Part shown: positions 36,969 to 46,303 of the stretch, piece after piece
Layout: every line of letters begins with the position of its first letter
Position numbering within the stretch: position 1 is the first letter of the stretch
Assembly: GCF_018130245.1 (NCBI RefSeq)
Contig: NZ_JAFCKP010000002.1
Span: 372,001-436,000, forward strand
Length of the DNA stretch: 64,000 nt
Reading direction: 5' to 3'
Source of the DNA: Bradyrhizobium sp. SZCCT0231
GTDB lineage: Bacteria; Pseudomonadota; Alphaproteobacteria; Rhizobiales; Xanthobacteraceae
Made by a program: the position numbers and the translations under genes
The notes under the pieces: model-generated
What the model saw: only the letters and a program-made list of their open reading frames with translations
What the model was told of the DNA's origin: nothing
Database searches by the model: none

Positions 36969-39806
36969 TCAACTGGCGAGCGCGATTCTCAGCATCTTGG
37001 CGAGTTCGGACTTGCGGTAGGGCTTTGCCAATAGCAGCACGCCGGAATCCAGTCGGCCGTGATGGACGATGGCGTTTTCGGTGTAGCCCGAGGTGAACAA
37101 CGTCTTCAGGTCGGGGCGGCGCCGGGCCGCTTCGTCTGCAAGCTGGCGGCCGTTCATGTTGCCGGGCATGATGATGTCGGTGAAGAGCAGGTCGATGGTC
37201 TCGTCGCTGTCGATAATATTGAGGGCCTCCGCGCCGTTGGCGGCCTCGAGCGCGGTATAGCCGAGGCTCTTGACCTGCGTCACGACATACTGCCGCACCA
37301 GCGCATCGTCCTCGACGATCAGGATCTTCTCGTCGCCGCCGGTGACGGGCGCGTTCTGGAGCGCCTCGAACTCGGTCTCCTGCACCCCGGTCGAGCGCGG
37401 CAGGTAGATCTTCACGCTCGTGCCGTGGCCTTCCTCGCTGTAGATCTTGATGTGGCCGCCCGACTGCTTGACGAAGCCGAATACCATGCTGAGGCCGAGG
37501 CCGGTGCCCTTGCCGACCTCCTTGGTGGTGAAGAAGGGATCGAAGACCCGGTCGATCAGCTCCGCAGGGATTCCGCTGCCGGTGTCGCTGACCGCGATCA
37601 TCACGTAATTGCCGGCGGTGACGTCGGGATTCATGCTGGCATAGCCGTCGTCGAGGAAGACGTTGCGGGTCTCCAGCACCAGGGTGCCGCCGTCTGGCAT
37701 GGCGTCGCGCGCATTCAGCGCGAGATTGAGGATCGCGGTGGACAGCTGGCCCGGGTCGACCAGCGTCGGCCAGGCATCCTCGGTGAGCTGCGGCATGATG
37801 GTGATCTGCTCGCCGAGGGTGGGATGCAGCAGCTTGGCGGCTTCGAGCGCCAGCGCGTTGACGTCGATCTCGCGCGGCTGGAGCGGCTGCTTGCGGGCGA
37901 AGGCGAGCAGATGCTTGGTCAGCTGCGCGCCGCGCTCGGCGGCGTCGTCGATCAGCTTGGTGATGGCGGCAAGCTCGGGCCGGTCGGCGACCGCGTCGCT
38001 GAGAATACCGATCGTGCCCGTGATGACGGTCAGCACGTTGTTGAAATCGTGGGCGACGCCGCCGGTCAATTGGCCGATCGAGTCCATCTTCTGGACCTGC
38101 CGGAGCTGGGCTTCGGCGGCCTGCTTGTCGGTGAGGTCGCGGCCGATGAAGAAGTGGCGCTTCACCGGCTCGGACCAGGTGCCCATCCAGTTCAGCGTGA
38201 CCTCGTGACCGTCGTCATGGTAATAGCGCGCCTCGAAGCTGCGCTTGACCGCGCCGCGACGGGCTGCGCGCATCTCGTTCCGCGTGTTCTCGAGATCGTC
38301 GGGGTGGATGAACTCGATCGCGCTGTGCCCGACCATGTCCTCGGGGCTGTAGCCGAGAATGTTCTGCACGCTCGGGCTGACCTGGACGAAATTGCCATAG
38401 CCGTCGGTGACCAGGATCAGGTCCTGCGATGTCTCGAAGATGCGCTGGCGTTCCTCGGTCTCGCGGCGCAGCTTCTCTCTCGCCTGCTTTTCTTCGGTGA
38501 TGTCGTGGGCGATCTTGGAGGCACCGATGATCTCTCCCTCATCGGTCCGCAGCGGTGAGACGTTCAGGACGACGTCGAGCGGGCGGCCGTCTTTCCGGAT
38601 TCGGACCGTCTCGTGCTGGGCGATCGACTCGTTGCTGGCGACCCGGTTGAGGATGCTCCTGACTTCGCCCTTGAGATCCGGCGGCACGATGATGTCGATC
38701 GGCTTGCCGACGGCCTCGGCGGCGGAATAGCCGAACAGATGTTCGGCGGCCTTGTTCCAGCTGGTGATGATGCCGTCGAGCGATTTCGTGATGATGGCGT
38801 CATTGGACGACTCGACCACTGCGCCGTACAGCGCGAGGCGCTTGCCGTAATAGTCGCGTTCCGAAGCCGATTGCTGGCGCAACCGCCCGACGAGGCCCAC
38901 CGTATGCGCCTGGAGGCGGACATTCTCGATGAGAAGCACCGCGAGCACGAAGGTCGCCGCAGCGAGGCCGTAGAGCCGGCCGGCATAGAAGCCGAGATCG
39001 AAGCGCGCGACGTTGACGATCGCCGACAGCGCGATGTCGAACAGCCAGGCACACATGACCACCATGAGCCAGACGTCGATCACCGTATGCGGCCTGCGGA
39101 ACCAGAGCGAGACCAGTGCGGCGAAGCTCAGCGACCACACGAAGGAGACGACTCCGATCATGGTCGGCGTGTAGTGACCGTCGCGCAGCAGGACCGGCAA
39201 CAGATCGTGCTGTGCGGTGACGATCCAGCCGAAGATGGCCATCGCGACGATGACGCCGAGCACGCTGGCATTAATCGCGCTGCTTACCGCGCCGCGGATC
39301 CGCGGGCCGCCGTCCTTTTCCTTCAGCCAGGCGTAAGCCATCACGCACAGCGGAAAGCCGGCGTGCCAGATCATGTAGAGCCAGACCGTGGTCTGCCGGC
39401 CCGCACCAAAGAGCCCGGCCGGTGCGAACAGTCCGGGAAAGGTGAGGGCATGAACCAGCGCCGCCGCGGCGGTGAAGAGATAGCCGGTCGCGAGCCACAG
39501 CAGCGCGCGGGTCTGCAAGACCGCAAATTGCGACAGCAGCAGCACTGCCGTGACGGTGTCGCTTACGGCGAGCGCCGATTGATAACTCGCGACGAAGGCC
39601 GGGACCGGCAGGAGCGGGGTACCCGCGAAGGGCACGGCCGCTGCGAACAGGAGGGAGGAGACGCCGACAATCGTCAATGCTGCGCTGCGGTCGGTCGAAG
39701 TGGCCGGCAGGGTCGAAAGAAATGTGCTCCGGTCGATCGTTGCAGGCACGTCTACCTCTCGCGGGTCCGTCTTGAGCAGGGTCGTGAGCATCTCCGCTAG
39801 TCTCAT
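36969..39806 (-). CDS. Hybrid sensor histidine kinase with MASE4, two PAS domains and receiver
   Basis: A 945-residue membrane sensor. In order: eight or so hydrophobic helices of a MASE4-type domain (to about 300), a PAS domain with DAIITKSLDGIITSWNKAAE, a second PAS with ITEEKQAREKLR before it and GYSPEDMVGHSAIEF within it, HisKA with GGVAHDFNNVLTVITG, HATPase with NARDAMPDGG and GKGTGLGLSMVFGFVKQSGG, and a C-terminal receiver with LIVEDDALVRQYV and DLLFTDIIMPG. It probably passes phosphate to an unlinked regulator. The divergent regulator gene at 40024 is frameshifted. Confidence 0.93.
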   Translation of the reverse strand: MRLAEMLTTLLKTDPREVDVPATIDRSTFLSTLPATSTDRSAALTIVGVSSLLFAAAVPFAGTPLLPVPAFVASYQSALAVSDTVTAVLLLSQFAVLQTRALLWLATGYLFTAAAALVHALTFPGLFAPAGLFGAGRQTTVWLYMIWHAGFPLCVMAYAWLKEKDGGPRIRGAVSSAINASVLGVIVAMAIFGWIVTAQHDLLPVLLRDGHYTPTMIGVVSFVWSLSFAALVSLWFRRPHTVIDVWLMVVMCAWLFDIALSAIVNVARFDLGFYAGRLYGLAAATFVLAVLLIENVRLQAHTVGLVGRLRQQSASERDYYGKRLALYGAVVESSNDAIITKSLDGIITSWNKAAEHLFGYSAAEAVGKPIDIIVPPDLKGEVRSILNRVASNESIAQHETVRIRKDGRPLDVVLNVSPLRTDEGEIIGASKIAHDITEEKQAREKLRRETEERQRIFETSQDLILVTDGYGNFVQVSPSVQNILGYSPEDMVGHSAIEFIHPDDLENTRNEMRAARRGAVKRSFEARYYHDDGHEVTLNWMGTWSEPVKRHFFIGRDLTDKQAAEAQLRQVQKMDSIGQLTGGVAHDFNNVLTVITGTIGILSDAVADRPELAAITKLIDDAAERGAQLTKHLLAFARKQPLQPREIDVNALALEAAKLLHPTLGEQITIMPQLTEDAWPTLVDPGQLSTAILNLALNARDAMPDGGTLVLETRNVFLDDGYASMNPDVTAGNYVMIAVSDTGSGIPAELIDRVFDPFFTTKEVGKGTGLGLSMVFGFVKQSGGHIKIYSEEGHGTSVKIYLPRSTGVQETEFEALQNAPVTGGDEKILIVEDDALVRQYVVTQVKSLGYTALEAANGAEALNIIDSDETIDLLFTDIIMPGNMNGRQLADEAARRRPDLKTLFTSGYTENAIVHHGRLDSGVLLLAKPYRKSELAKMLRIALAS

Positions 39807-40023
39807 TCGGCCGGCAGTCCGTTCATGATAGCGGGGTTCTGGGCGCTTCGTGAAAGGAACCGGTTACGACTCAACCGAAGGTTACAACTTACTTAATTAC
39901 GGTGGGAACACGGAATAGGGGCGGGTAGGATGCGCTTTACTGGACGGTGCCATAATGCCACTCCGCCGCGGCGGGTTCCAGGTTTGGGTCAGACGATCGG
40001 ATCGATATCGGGAGTTGTTCCCA

Positions 40024-40373
40024 ATGCCTCGCGTTCTCATCATCGACGACCAGAAGGGCGTCCGCACGATGATCGCGATGGTGCTTGGGGTCAATCATTT
40101 CGAGGTCGAGGAGGCCTTCGCGGAAGGCTCCTTCGACGCGGCGATCGTCGACATCTTCCTCGGCGACACCAGCGGCGTCGACGTCATTGCGACCCTGCGC
40201 CGGCGCTCCCCGTCATTGCGGTATCCGGGATGACGGCACTCGATTTCATGGACCAATCGCCCCTCCTCGCCAACGTGGTCTGCCGGCAAAAGCCGTTTCG
40301 GCCGAACGATCTCCTGCAAGCATTGCGGAAGGTCCAGGCCGCGGCCGGCGGCGAGCTGTCCGCAGCCGTCTGA
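40024..40373 (+). pseudogene. Response regulator (receiver only) broken by a frameshift
   Basis: The first part, from ATG 40024, reads RVLIIDDQKGVRTMIAMVLG and AAIVDIFLGDTSGVDVIATL, a proper receiver with its phospho-acceptor Asp. It then runs into a stop at 40231-40233. The second half continues in the frame one base back: LPVIAVSGMTALDFM, then CRQKPFRPNDLLQALRKV to 40373. Together they make a normal receiver of about 116 residues. A single missing base near 40205-40215 explains it. It may be a true pseudogene, a sequencing error at CGCTCCCCG, or a rare -1 shift. It is divergent from the hybrid kinase. Confidence 0.75.
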
Positions 40374-40383
40374 TCCCTGCCGC

Positions 40384-40414
40384 AAGAAGAAACGCCCCGG
40401 GGCAAGCCGGGGCG
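40384..40414 (-). terminator. Terminator after the first livK-type gene
   Basis: CGCCCCGG-GGCAAG-CCGGGGCG is a perfect 8-bp hairpin at 40393-40414. Read on the minus strand it is followed by TTTCTTCTT. It lies about 45 bases after the stop of the binding-protein gene at 40458. Confidence 0.7.
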
Positions 40415-40457
40415 CGGTGATGATTGGATGGCGGCCCAAAAGGCCCGGCAAACGCGC

Positions 40458-41576
40458 TTAGGTGCCGCCGCCTGCGATCTCGGCGTAGCCGCCCTTGGCA
40501 TCCCATTTGTAGACGACGTAGTCGATCTGCTTGATGTCGCCCTTGGCGTCATACTCGATCGGGCCGATCACGGTGTCCCACTTGCCGGCCTTCATCGCCG
40601 CCATGACCTTCTTGGCGTCGGTGGTGCCGGCCTTCTTGGCCGCCTGCGACCACACCTGCATCGCCGCGTAAGTGTAGAGCGTATAGCCTTCGGGGTCGAT
40701 GTTCTTGGCCTTGAAGGCATCGACGATCTTCTTGGCGGTCGGCTTGTTGCGCGGATCGGGGCCGAAGGTGAACAGGGTGCCTTCGCCGGCGGGGCCGGTG
40801 ATGGAGGCGTACTCCTTGTCGGCGAGCGCGTCGCCGGCCATCAGCACGGTCTTGAGGCCCTGGTCGCGCATCTGGCGCAGGATCAGGCCGCTCTCCTGAT
40901 GGTAGCCGCCGACATAGACGAGGTCGATGTTGTCGCGCTTCAGGCGCGAGACGATCGCGTTGAAGTCCTTGTCGCCCTTGTTATAGGACTCGTACATCTT
41001 CTCGGTGATGCCGGCCTTGTTGAGCGCCTTCTTGGTCTCGTCCGCAAGACCCTTGCCGTAGGTGGTCTTGTCGTTGAGAATGGCGATGTTCTTGCCCTTG
41101 AAGTTCTTGGCGATGTACTGCGCCGCGATCAGGCCCTGCTGATCGTCACGGCCGCAGACGCGCGCCACGTTCCAGAGCTTGCGCTCGGTGAAGAGCGGGT
41201 TGGTCGAGGCCGGGGTGATCTGGAGGACGTTGCCGTCCGCATAGGCCTCGGAGGCGGGGATCGACGACGACGAGCAATAGTGCCCGGCGACGAAGGGCAT
41301 CTTGGCGCCGGCGATCTTCTCGGCGATCGAGCGTGCCTGCTTCGGGTCGCAGGCATCGTCCTCGACGGAGAGCGCAAGCTTCTTGCCGTTGACGCCGCCG
41401 GCGGCGTTGATATCGGCCACCGCCATCTCGGCGCCGTTCTTCATCTGGCGGCCGAAGGCGGACTCGCCGCCGGTCATCGGGCCTGCGACTGCGACGCTGA
41501 CATCCTGCGCGAATGCCGCGCTCGACAGCGCGATCGATGCGCCGAATGCCAGACCGATGAGCTTCAGTGATTTCAT
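40458..41576 (-). CDS. Branched-chain amino acid ABC transporter, periplasmic binding protein
   Basis: A 372-residue periplasmic solute receptor with a clear signal peptide (LIGLAFGASIALSSAAFA). The mature start DVSVAVAGPMTGGESAFG and the two-Cys region EDDACDPKQARSIAEKI, with GHYCSSSSIPASEAY, are typical of LivJ/LivK proteins. It is the last gene of the livHMGF-K group, 159 bases after livF, and may also have its own promoter. The specificity (Leu/Ile/Val, urea, aromatic or amide) is not evident. Confidence 0.93.
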   Translation of the reverse strand: MKSLKLIGLAFGASIALSSAAFAQDVSVAVAGPMTGGESAFGRQMKNGAEMAVADINAAGGVNGKKLALSVEDDACDPKQARSIAEKIAGAKMPFVAGHYCSSSSIPASEAYADGNVLQITPASTNPLFTERKLWNVARVCGRDDQQGLIAAQYIAKNFKGKNIAILNDKTTYGKGLADETKKALNKAGITEKMYESYNKGDKDFNAIVSRLKRDNIDLVYVGGYHQESGLILRQMRDQGLKTVLMAGDALADKEYASITGPAGEGTLFTFGPDPRNKPTAKKIVDAFKAKNIDPEGYTLYTYAAMQVWSQAAKKAGTTDAKKVMAAMKAGKWDTVIGPIEYDAKGDIKQIDYVVYKWDAKGGYAEIAGGGT

Positions 41577-41735
41577 GAGATACCTCGCGGGTGGTCGCCT
41601 GTGGAAGTTGCCGGGAATGCCGGTTCAAACCGCGGCCATTCTTGAATGAATTCGAGGAGAAGTCACCGGCAAAATACGGGCATTGGCGCAGTTATCTCGC
41701 CACATTCGGCCGCACTCGGCCGCCTTAGGGCTCGG

Positions 41736-42479
41736 TCAGCCGTGGCGGCCGCCTTCCAGATAGGCGGCGCGAATCTCGGGGCGCTGCAACAATTCGCTGC
41801 CGGTCCCGGCCAGCGTGATCAGGCCATTGACCATGACATAGCCGCGATGGGCGAGCTTGAGCGCATGGTTGGCGTTCTGTTCGACGATCAGGACGGTCAG
41901 GCCGTCCTGCCGGTTCAGGGTGCGGATCGCATCGAAAATCTGGCGTGCGATCAGCGGTGCCAGCCCGAGCGAGGGCTCGTCGAGCAGGAGCAGGCGGGGG
42001 CGGCTCATCAGCGCGCGGCCGATTGCCAGCATCTGCTGCTCGCCGCCGGACAGGGTTCCGCCGCGCTGGGCGTAGCGCTCCTTCAGCCGCGGAAACAGCG
42101 TGAATACGCGTTGCAGCATCGCCTCGCGTTCGGCGTCGGTGCATCCGGTGGAGTCGGCACCCATCTGAAGGTTTTCCGCAACGCTCATGCGCGGGAAGAT
42201 GCGGCGGCCCTCGGGCGATTGCGCGATGCGCAAATGCGCGATCTCGTGGGTGGGCACGTCGGTAATGTCGCGGCCTTCATAGAGGATCTGGCCGGCGCGG
42301 GCGCGCGGCTTGCCGAAGATCGTCATCATCAGCGTCGATTTGCCGGCGCCGTTGGCGCCGATCAGGGCCACGATCTCGCCGGCGTTGATCTCGACGTCGA
42401 CGCCCTTCAGCGCCTCGATCTTGCCGTAGGCGGCGCGAAGACCGCGAATCGCGAGCAGGGGAGTGGGCGCCGATGTCAC
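41736..42479 (-). CDS. livF: Branched-chain amino acid ABC transporter ATPase LivF
   Basis: 247 residues. Walker A GANGAGKST, Q-loop region, signature LSGGEQQMLAIGRAL and Walker B RLLLLDEPSLGLAP are all standard. The GTG start at 42479 overlaps the livG stop by four bases (GTGA). The open frame continues upstream only as an out-of-gene extension. It forms a heterodimeric motor with LivG on the cytoplasmic face. Confidence 0.95.
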   Translation of the reverse strand: MTSAPTPLLAIRGLRAAYGKIEALKGVDVEINAGEIVALIGANGAGKSTLMMTIFGKPRARAGQILYEGRDITDVPTHEIAHLRIAQSPEGRRIFPRMSVAENLQMGADSTGCTDAEREAMLQRVFTLFPRLKERYAQRGGTLSGGEQQMLAIGRALMSRPRLLLLDEPSLGLAPLIARQIFDAIRTLNRQDGLTVLIVEQNANHALKLAHRGYVMVNGLITLAGTGSELLQRPEIRAAYLEGGRHG

Positions 42480-43321
42480 GTCCCGCTCTCCATCACGGCC
42501 ACGGCCTCTTCCTCGTCGGCGCCGAGATAGGCGGCGATCACCTTGGGGTCGTCGCGGACCTCGCGCGGCGTGCCTTCCGCGATCTTCACGCCATGGTCCA
42601 TCACCACGATGTGGTCGGAGATCTCCATCACCACCGACATGTCGTGCTCGATCAGCAGGATTGAGGTGCCGAGCTCGTCCCGGATCGAGAGCAGCAGCTC
42701 GCTCAAGGCCGCGCTCTCGCGCGCATTGAGGCCGGCTGCGGGTTCGTCCAGGCACAACAGGGCGGGCTCGGTGCACATTGCGCGCGCGATTTCCAGCCGG
42801 CGCTGGTCGCCATAGGCGAAATTGCCGGCGGCGTCGTCGGCGCGGTCGAGCAGGTTGACCCGCCTCAGCCATTCGGTGGCGAGATCGATCGCGCGCTTTT
42901 CGGCGTCCCGGTACACGGGCGCGCCGACGAGACCGAGCAGGGTGAAGCCGGAGGCGCGCATCAAGGCGTTGTGCTGCGCCACCATCAGGTTTTCCAGCGC
43001 GGTCATGCCGGGGAACAGGCGGATGTTCTGGAACGTGCGCGCGACCTTGGCCTGCTTGGCGATGCGGAAATCGTTCAGCCGCTCCAGCGCGATCACTCGG
43101 CCGTCGTCATGGGTGAGGCGGATGGCGCCGCCGGTCGGCTTGTAGAAGCCGGTGATGCAGTTGAAGACCGTGGTCTTGCCGGCGCCGTTCGGCCCGATCA
43201 GCGCGGTGATCTTCTTCCGCTCGGCGGCGAATGAGAGGTCCTGCACGGCGACGATGCCGCCAAAACGCATGGTCAGCCGGTCGACGCCAAGAATCTTATC
43301 GCCAGTCTTGTCGCCGCTCAT
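42476..43321 (-). CDS. livG: Branched-chain amino acid ABC transporter ATPase LivG
   Basis: 281 residues, starting MSGDKTGDK at ATG 43321, which overlaps the livM stop (ATGA). Walker A GPNGAGKTTVF, the LivG-type signature FAYGDQRRLEIARAM and Walker B LLCLDEPAAGL are intact. The C-terminus carries an acidic tail (GADEEEAVAV). It pairs with LivF. Confidence 0.95.
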   Translation of the reverse strand: MSGDKTGDKILGVDRLTMRFGGIVAVQDLSFAAERKKITALIGPNGAGKTTVFNCITGFYKPTGGAIRLTHDDGRVIALERLNDFRIAKQAKVARTFQNIRLFPGMTALENLMVAQHNALMRASGFTLLGLVGAPVYRDAEKRAIDLATEWLRRVNLLDRADDAAGNFAYGDQRRLEIARAMCTEPALLCLDEPAAGLNARESAALSELLLSIRDELGTSILLIEHDMSVVMEISDHIVVMDHGVKIAEGTPREVRDDPKVIAAYLGADEEEAVAVMESGT

Positions 43322-44637
43322 CCGTGCCCTTCCTTGACGAGGTCGGAGGAGATCGCCTGCGCCTTGGTCAGATACACGGTGGGCGCGCGGTGGCCGATCA
43401 GGCCGCGCGGCCGCCAGATCATGATCAGCACCATCGCCATGCCGAATACCAGCATGCGGTAGGTTTCGAGGCCGCGGAACAGCTCGAAGCCGCCGATCAT
43501 GGCGAGCGCGGCGAGTGCCACGCCGAGCTGCGAGCCCATGCCGCCGAGAACGACGATCGCGAGCACTAGCGCCGATTCCTGGAAGGTGAAGGATTCCGGG
43601 CTGATGAAGCCCTGGCGGGTGGCGAAGAACGCACCGGCGAAGCCGCCGAACATGGCGCCGGTCGCGAACGCCGTGAGCTTGGTGGTCGTGGTGTTGATGC
43701 CGAGCGCCCGGCAGGCGACCTCGTCCTCGCGCAAGGCCTCCCATGCCCGCCCGATCGGCAGGCGGCGCAGGCGGATCGTCACCCAGTTGGTGAGGAGCGC
43801 AAGCGCCAGGATCAGGTAGAACAGGAAGACGATGCGGTGGGTCGGCGAGTACTCGATGCCGAGCCTGGCGGCGAACCCGTCATCGCTGTTGTCGAGCGGG
43901 ATGCCGAAGAAGGAGGGGCGGGGAATGCCGGAGACGCCGTTGGGACCACCGGTCAGGCTCTGCCAGTTGATGATGACGAGGCGGATGATCTCGCCGAAGG
44001 CGAGCGTCACGATGGCGAGATAGTCGCCGCGCAGGCGGAGCACGGGGAAGCCGAGCAGCACGCCCCAGAACGCGGCGAGGATGCCTGCGAGTGGCAGGCA
44101 GATCCAGAACGACCAGCCGAAATTGGTGGCGAGCAGTCCATAGGAATAGGCGCCGACCGCATAAAAGGCGACGTAGCCGAGATCGAGCAGGCCGGCGAGC
44201 CCGACCACGACGTTGAGACCCCAGCCCAGCATCACATAGGTGAGCACGAGGATCGCGAGATCGAGGATGTAGCGCTGGTCATAGAAGATCACGGGCACCA
44301 GCACCGTGAAGATCAGGAGCGCCGGCGTGAGATAGCGGCCGATCAAGGACATGCCGCTCTGTACTGCTGGCGGCACCAGCCTCTCGGCGCCGGTCGGACC
44401 GATCCATTGCCGCAGCAGCTCGATCACGATCGAGCCGCCGAACACCACCGCGACCAGGGAGGCGAGCTCGCCGAAGCGCGTCCAATAGGTGAGCTGGCCG
44501 TCCGAGCCTGCCTCGGTGCGGATGCCGACCATCAGCGAGAACAGCACCAGCGCGACCAGGGCGTTGATGAGAGCCGTCTTCAGGAGGGAGGCGAGGCCCG
44601 TTGCAGGTTTGGCCGTATTGGTCGAGGGAGCTGTCAC
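43318..44637 (-). CDS. livM: Branched-chain amino acid ABC transporter permease LivM
   Basis: 439 residues, GTG start. About ten hydrophobic segments. The N-terminal extension with extra helices (about 100 residues before YILDLAILVLTYVMLGWGLN) is longer than in E. coli LivM. The conserved blocks GLAGLLDLGYVAFYAVGAY and ALREDEVACRALGIN are present. The last is the ATPase-contact loop. The stop overlaps the livG ATG. Confidence 0.94.
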   Translation of the reverse strand: MTAPSTNTAKPATGLASLLKTALINALVALVLFSLMVGIRTEAGSDGQLTYWTRFGELASLVAVVFGGSIVIELLRQWIGPTGAERLVPPAVQSGMSLIGRYLTPALLIFTVLVPVIFYDQRYILDLAILVLTYVMLGWGLNVVVGLAGLLDLGYVAFYAVGAYSYGLLATNFGWSFWICLPLAGILAAFWGVLLGFPVLRLRGDYLAIVTLAFGEIIRLVIINWQSLTGGPNGVSGIPRPSFFGIPLDNSDDGFAARLGIEYSPTHRIVFLFYLILALALLTNWVTIRLRRLPIGRAWEALREDEVACRALGINTTTTKLTAFATGAMFGGFAGAFFATRQGFISPESFTFQESALVLAIVVLGGMGSQLGVALAALAMIGGFELFRGLETYRMLVFGMAMVLIMIWRPRGLIGHRAPTVYLTKAQAISSDLVKEGHG

Positions 44638-44646
44638 GCGTGACCG

Positions 44647-45564
44647 TCAGACTTTTTCGACTTCGGGACGGCCGAGCAGGCCGGTCGGCATGAAGATCAG
44701 CACGACGATCAGGATCGAGAACGCCGCGACGTCCTTGTATTCGACCGAGAAATAGGCCGACCAGAACGTCTCGATCAGGCCGATCGCGAGACCCCCGAGC
44801 ATGGCGCCGGGCAACGAGCCGATGCCGCCGAGCACGGCGGCAGTGAAGGCCTTGATGCCGGCGACGAAACCCATGAAGAAATCGACCAGGCCGTAATAGA
44901 GCAGGTACATCAGGCCCGCGACCGCGGCGAGCGCAGCGCCGATCACGAAGGTCATGGAGATGGTGCGGTCGACGTTGACGCCGAGCAGCGCCGCCATGGT
45001 CTGGTCCTGCTCGCAGGCGCGCATGTCGCGGCCGAGCCGGGTGCGCGAGACCAGCCAGGTGAAGATCGCCAGCAGCACGACGGTGGTGATGACCACCATG
45101 ATCTGGATGTTGGAGAGCTGGATCACGAAGCCATCCGGGCTCTCATGCAGCGTGTAGCCCCCGGTGATGAAGGGCGGGATCGGCTTGACGCGGGCGCCTT
45201 GCGTCACCTGCGAATAATTGGTCAGCACGAAGGACATGCCGATCGCCGACAGCATCGGGGCGAGGCGGAAGGAATGGCGTAGCGGCCGGTAGGCGATGCG
45301 CTCGATGGTCCAGCCATAGAGCGCCGTGATCGCCATCGAGACCAAGAGCACGACGAGCAGGATCACGGGGATGGCCGTGAGGCCGAACGAGATCAGGATC
45401 AGGAAGGTGATGAGGGCGATGAAGCCGCCGATCATGAAGACGTCGCCATGGGCGAAGTTGATCATGCCGACGATGCCGTAGACCATCGTGTAGCCGATCG
45501 CGATCAGGCCGTAGATCGAGCCGAGCACGAGGCCATTGATGAGCTGCTGGGCGAAATAATCCAT
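44647..45564 (-). CDS. livH: Branched-chain amino acid ABC transporter permease LivH
   Basis: 305 residues with about eight helices. The opening FAQQLINGLVLGSIYGLIAI and MINFAHGDVFMIGGFIALI are LivH hallmarks. The loop MRACEQDQTMAALLGVNVD contacts the ATPases. It is the first gene of the H-M-G-F-K operon, with 9 bases to livM. Its promoter must lie in 45565-45845, which shows no clear -35/-10 pair; a perfect GGAACCGGTTCC dyad is at 45766-45777. Confidence 0.94.
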   Translation of the reverse strand: MDYFAQQLINGLVLGSIYGLIAIGYTMVYGIVGMINFAHGDVFMIGGFIALITFLILISFGLTAIPVILLVVLLVSMAITALYGWTIERIAYRPLRHSFRLAPMLSAIGMSFVLTNYSQVTQGARVKPIPPFITGGYTLHESPDGFVIQLSNIQIMVVITTVVLLAIFTWLVSRTRLGRDMRACEQDQTMAALLGVNVDRTISMTFVIGAALAAVAGLMYLLYYGLVDFFMGFVAGIKAFTAAVLGGIGSLPGAMLGGLAIGLIETFWSAYFSVEYKDVAAFSILIVVLIFMPTGLLGRPEVEKV

Positions 45565-45845
45565 GGGCTGCCGTTACCACACCTGACGCGGCTCAAAGGG
45601 AGCTCTTCGAGAGAGAGAGTGCTTGTGTTTCTTCTCGGGCCCCGGCAGCCCTTGAGCGTTCTTCCGGTTTTGTAACAGGAGGGAACTGGCGGCTGCAACA
45701 GCTCACGCCTCGGCAGAAGGTATTGTACAGAGGTCATTTTTCGTCTCCGGGTTCCGCACCTGCAAGGAACCGGTTCCAAGGGCAACCAAAGTCGCGATCG
45801 GCCGTTATCACCGTTCTCTGACGTCCAACAAGGGAGTTTCCCCGA

Positions 45846-46019
45846 ATGACGAAGCAGCAGAACCAGAGTCCGGGTCAGCAGAACCAGAACCCCGGCCAGC
45901 GCAACCCGCAACAGCAGCAGGGTGGCGGCCAGAAGCCCGGACAGCAGCAGCAGGACCCGATGCGCCAGGGCGACCGTCCCGGCCAGCAGCGGGGCGGCCA
46001 GCGCGATCAGGACGAATAG
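45846..46019 (+). CDS. 57-residue Gln/Gly/Pro-rich disordered peptide
   Basis: A short gene with GGGAG before ATG 45846. Almost the whole peptide consists of Gln, Gly, Pro, Asn, Arg and Asp (for example NPQQQQGGGQKPGQQQQD), with no hydrophobic residues except Met. It must be intrinsically disordered. A strong terminator follows 23 bases after the stop, so this is a real monocistronic unit. It is divergent from livH. Function unknown; small disordered proteins of this kind are often stress-related. Confidence 0.65.
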   Translation: MTKQQNQSPGQQNQNPGQRNPQQQQGGGQKPGQQQQDPMRQGDRPGQQRGGQRDQDE

Positions 46020-46041
46020 TTTGGGAGCCCGTGAGTAGGAG

Positions 46042-46070
46042 GGCCCCGCCGTGGGGCGGGGCCTTTTTCT
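46042..46070 (+). terminator. Rho-independent terminator after the Gln-rich gene
   Basis: GGCCCCGCC-GTGG-GGCGGGGCC followed by TTTTTCTTT. A 9-bp perfect GC stem plus T-tract on the plus strand. Confidence 0.92.
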
Positions 46071-46109
46071 TTGCTTGGCGTCTTTCCGGGGCGGCTCGAA
46101 GAGCCGAAC

Positions 46110-46182
46110 TATGGTGCGCAATTGCGCACCTGAGAATCTGGAGATTCCGGGTCTGGCGCTGACGCACCATCCGGGAATGACG
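46110..46182. repeat. Palindromic repeat, family E
   Basis: It starts with the perfect 18-bp palindrome GGTGCGCAATTGCGCACC (46113-46130), then GAGATTCCGGGT and ATCCGGGAATGACG. It lies upstream of the membrane-protein gene at 46304. It shares the CCGGGAATGACG end with 52615-52718 and 62341-62382. Confidence 0.7.
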
Positions 46183-46303
46183 ACGTCTGCGGGGGGCAGT
46201 TAAGGTAAACAAAGGGTTTAAATTGCCGCCACAGTCCGATGCGAGTTAGCTCCCCGCAAAGCCTTCCCAATGAAGGCGCGTGGCAGGCGAAGCGGGAAGC
46301 GGC

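Noticed and set aside
42480-42872. Longer livF reading to 378 codons
   Set aside because: The added region is a shadow of livG; the GTGA overlap at 42476-42479 marks the true start.
45766-45777. GGAACCGGTTCC as half of an EcfG-type stress promoter
   Set aside because: No CGTT-like -10 is found 16-17 bases downstream on either strand.
45504-46121. 205-codon minus-strand frame over the Gln-rich gene
   Set aside because: Low-complexity Leu/Arg product made by the complement of CAG/GGC-rich codons; the plus-strand gene has a ribosome site and terminator.
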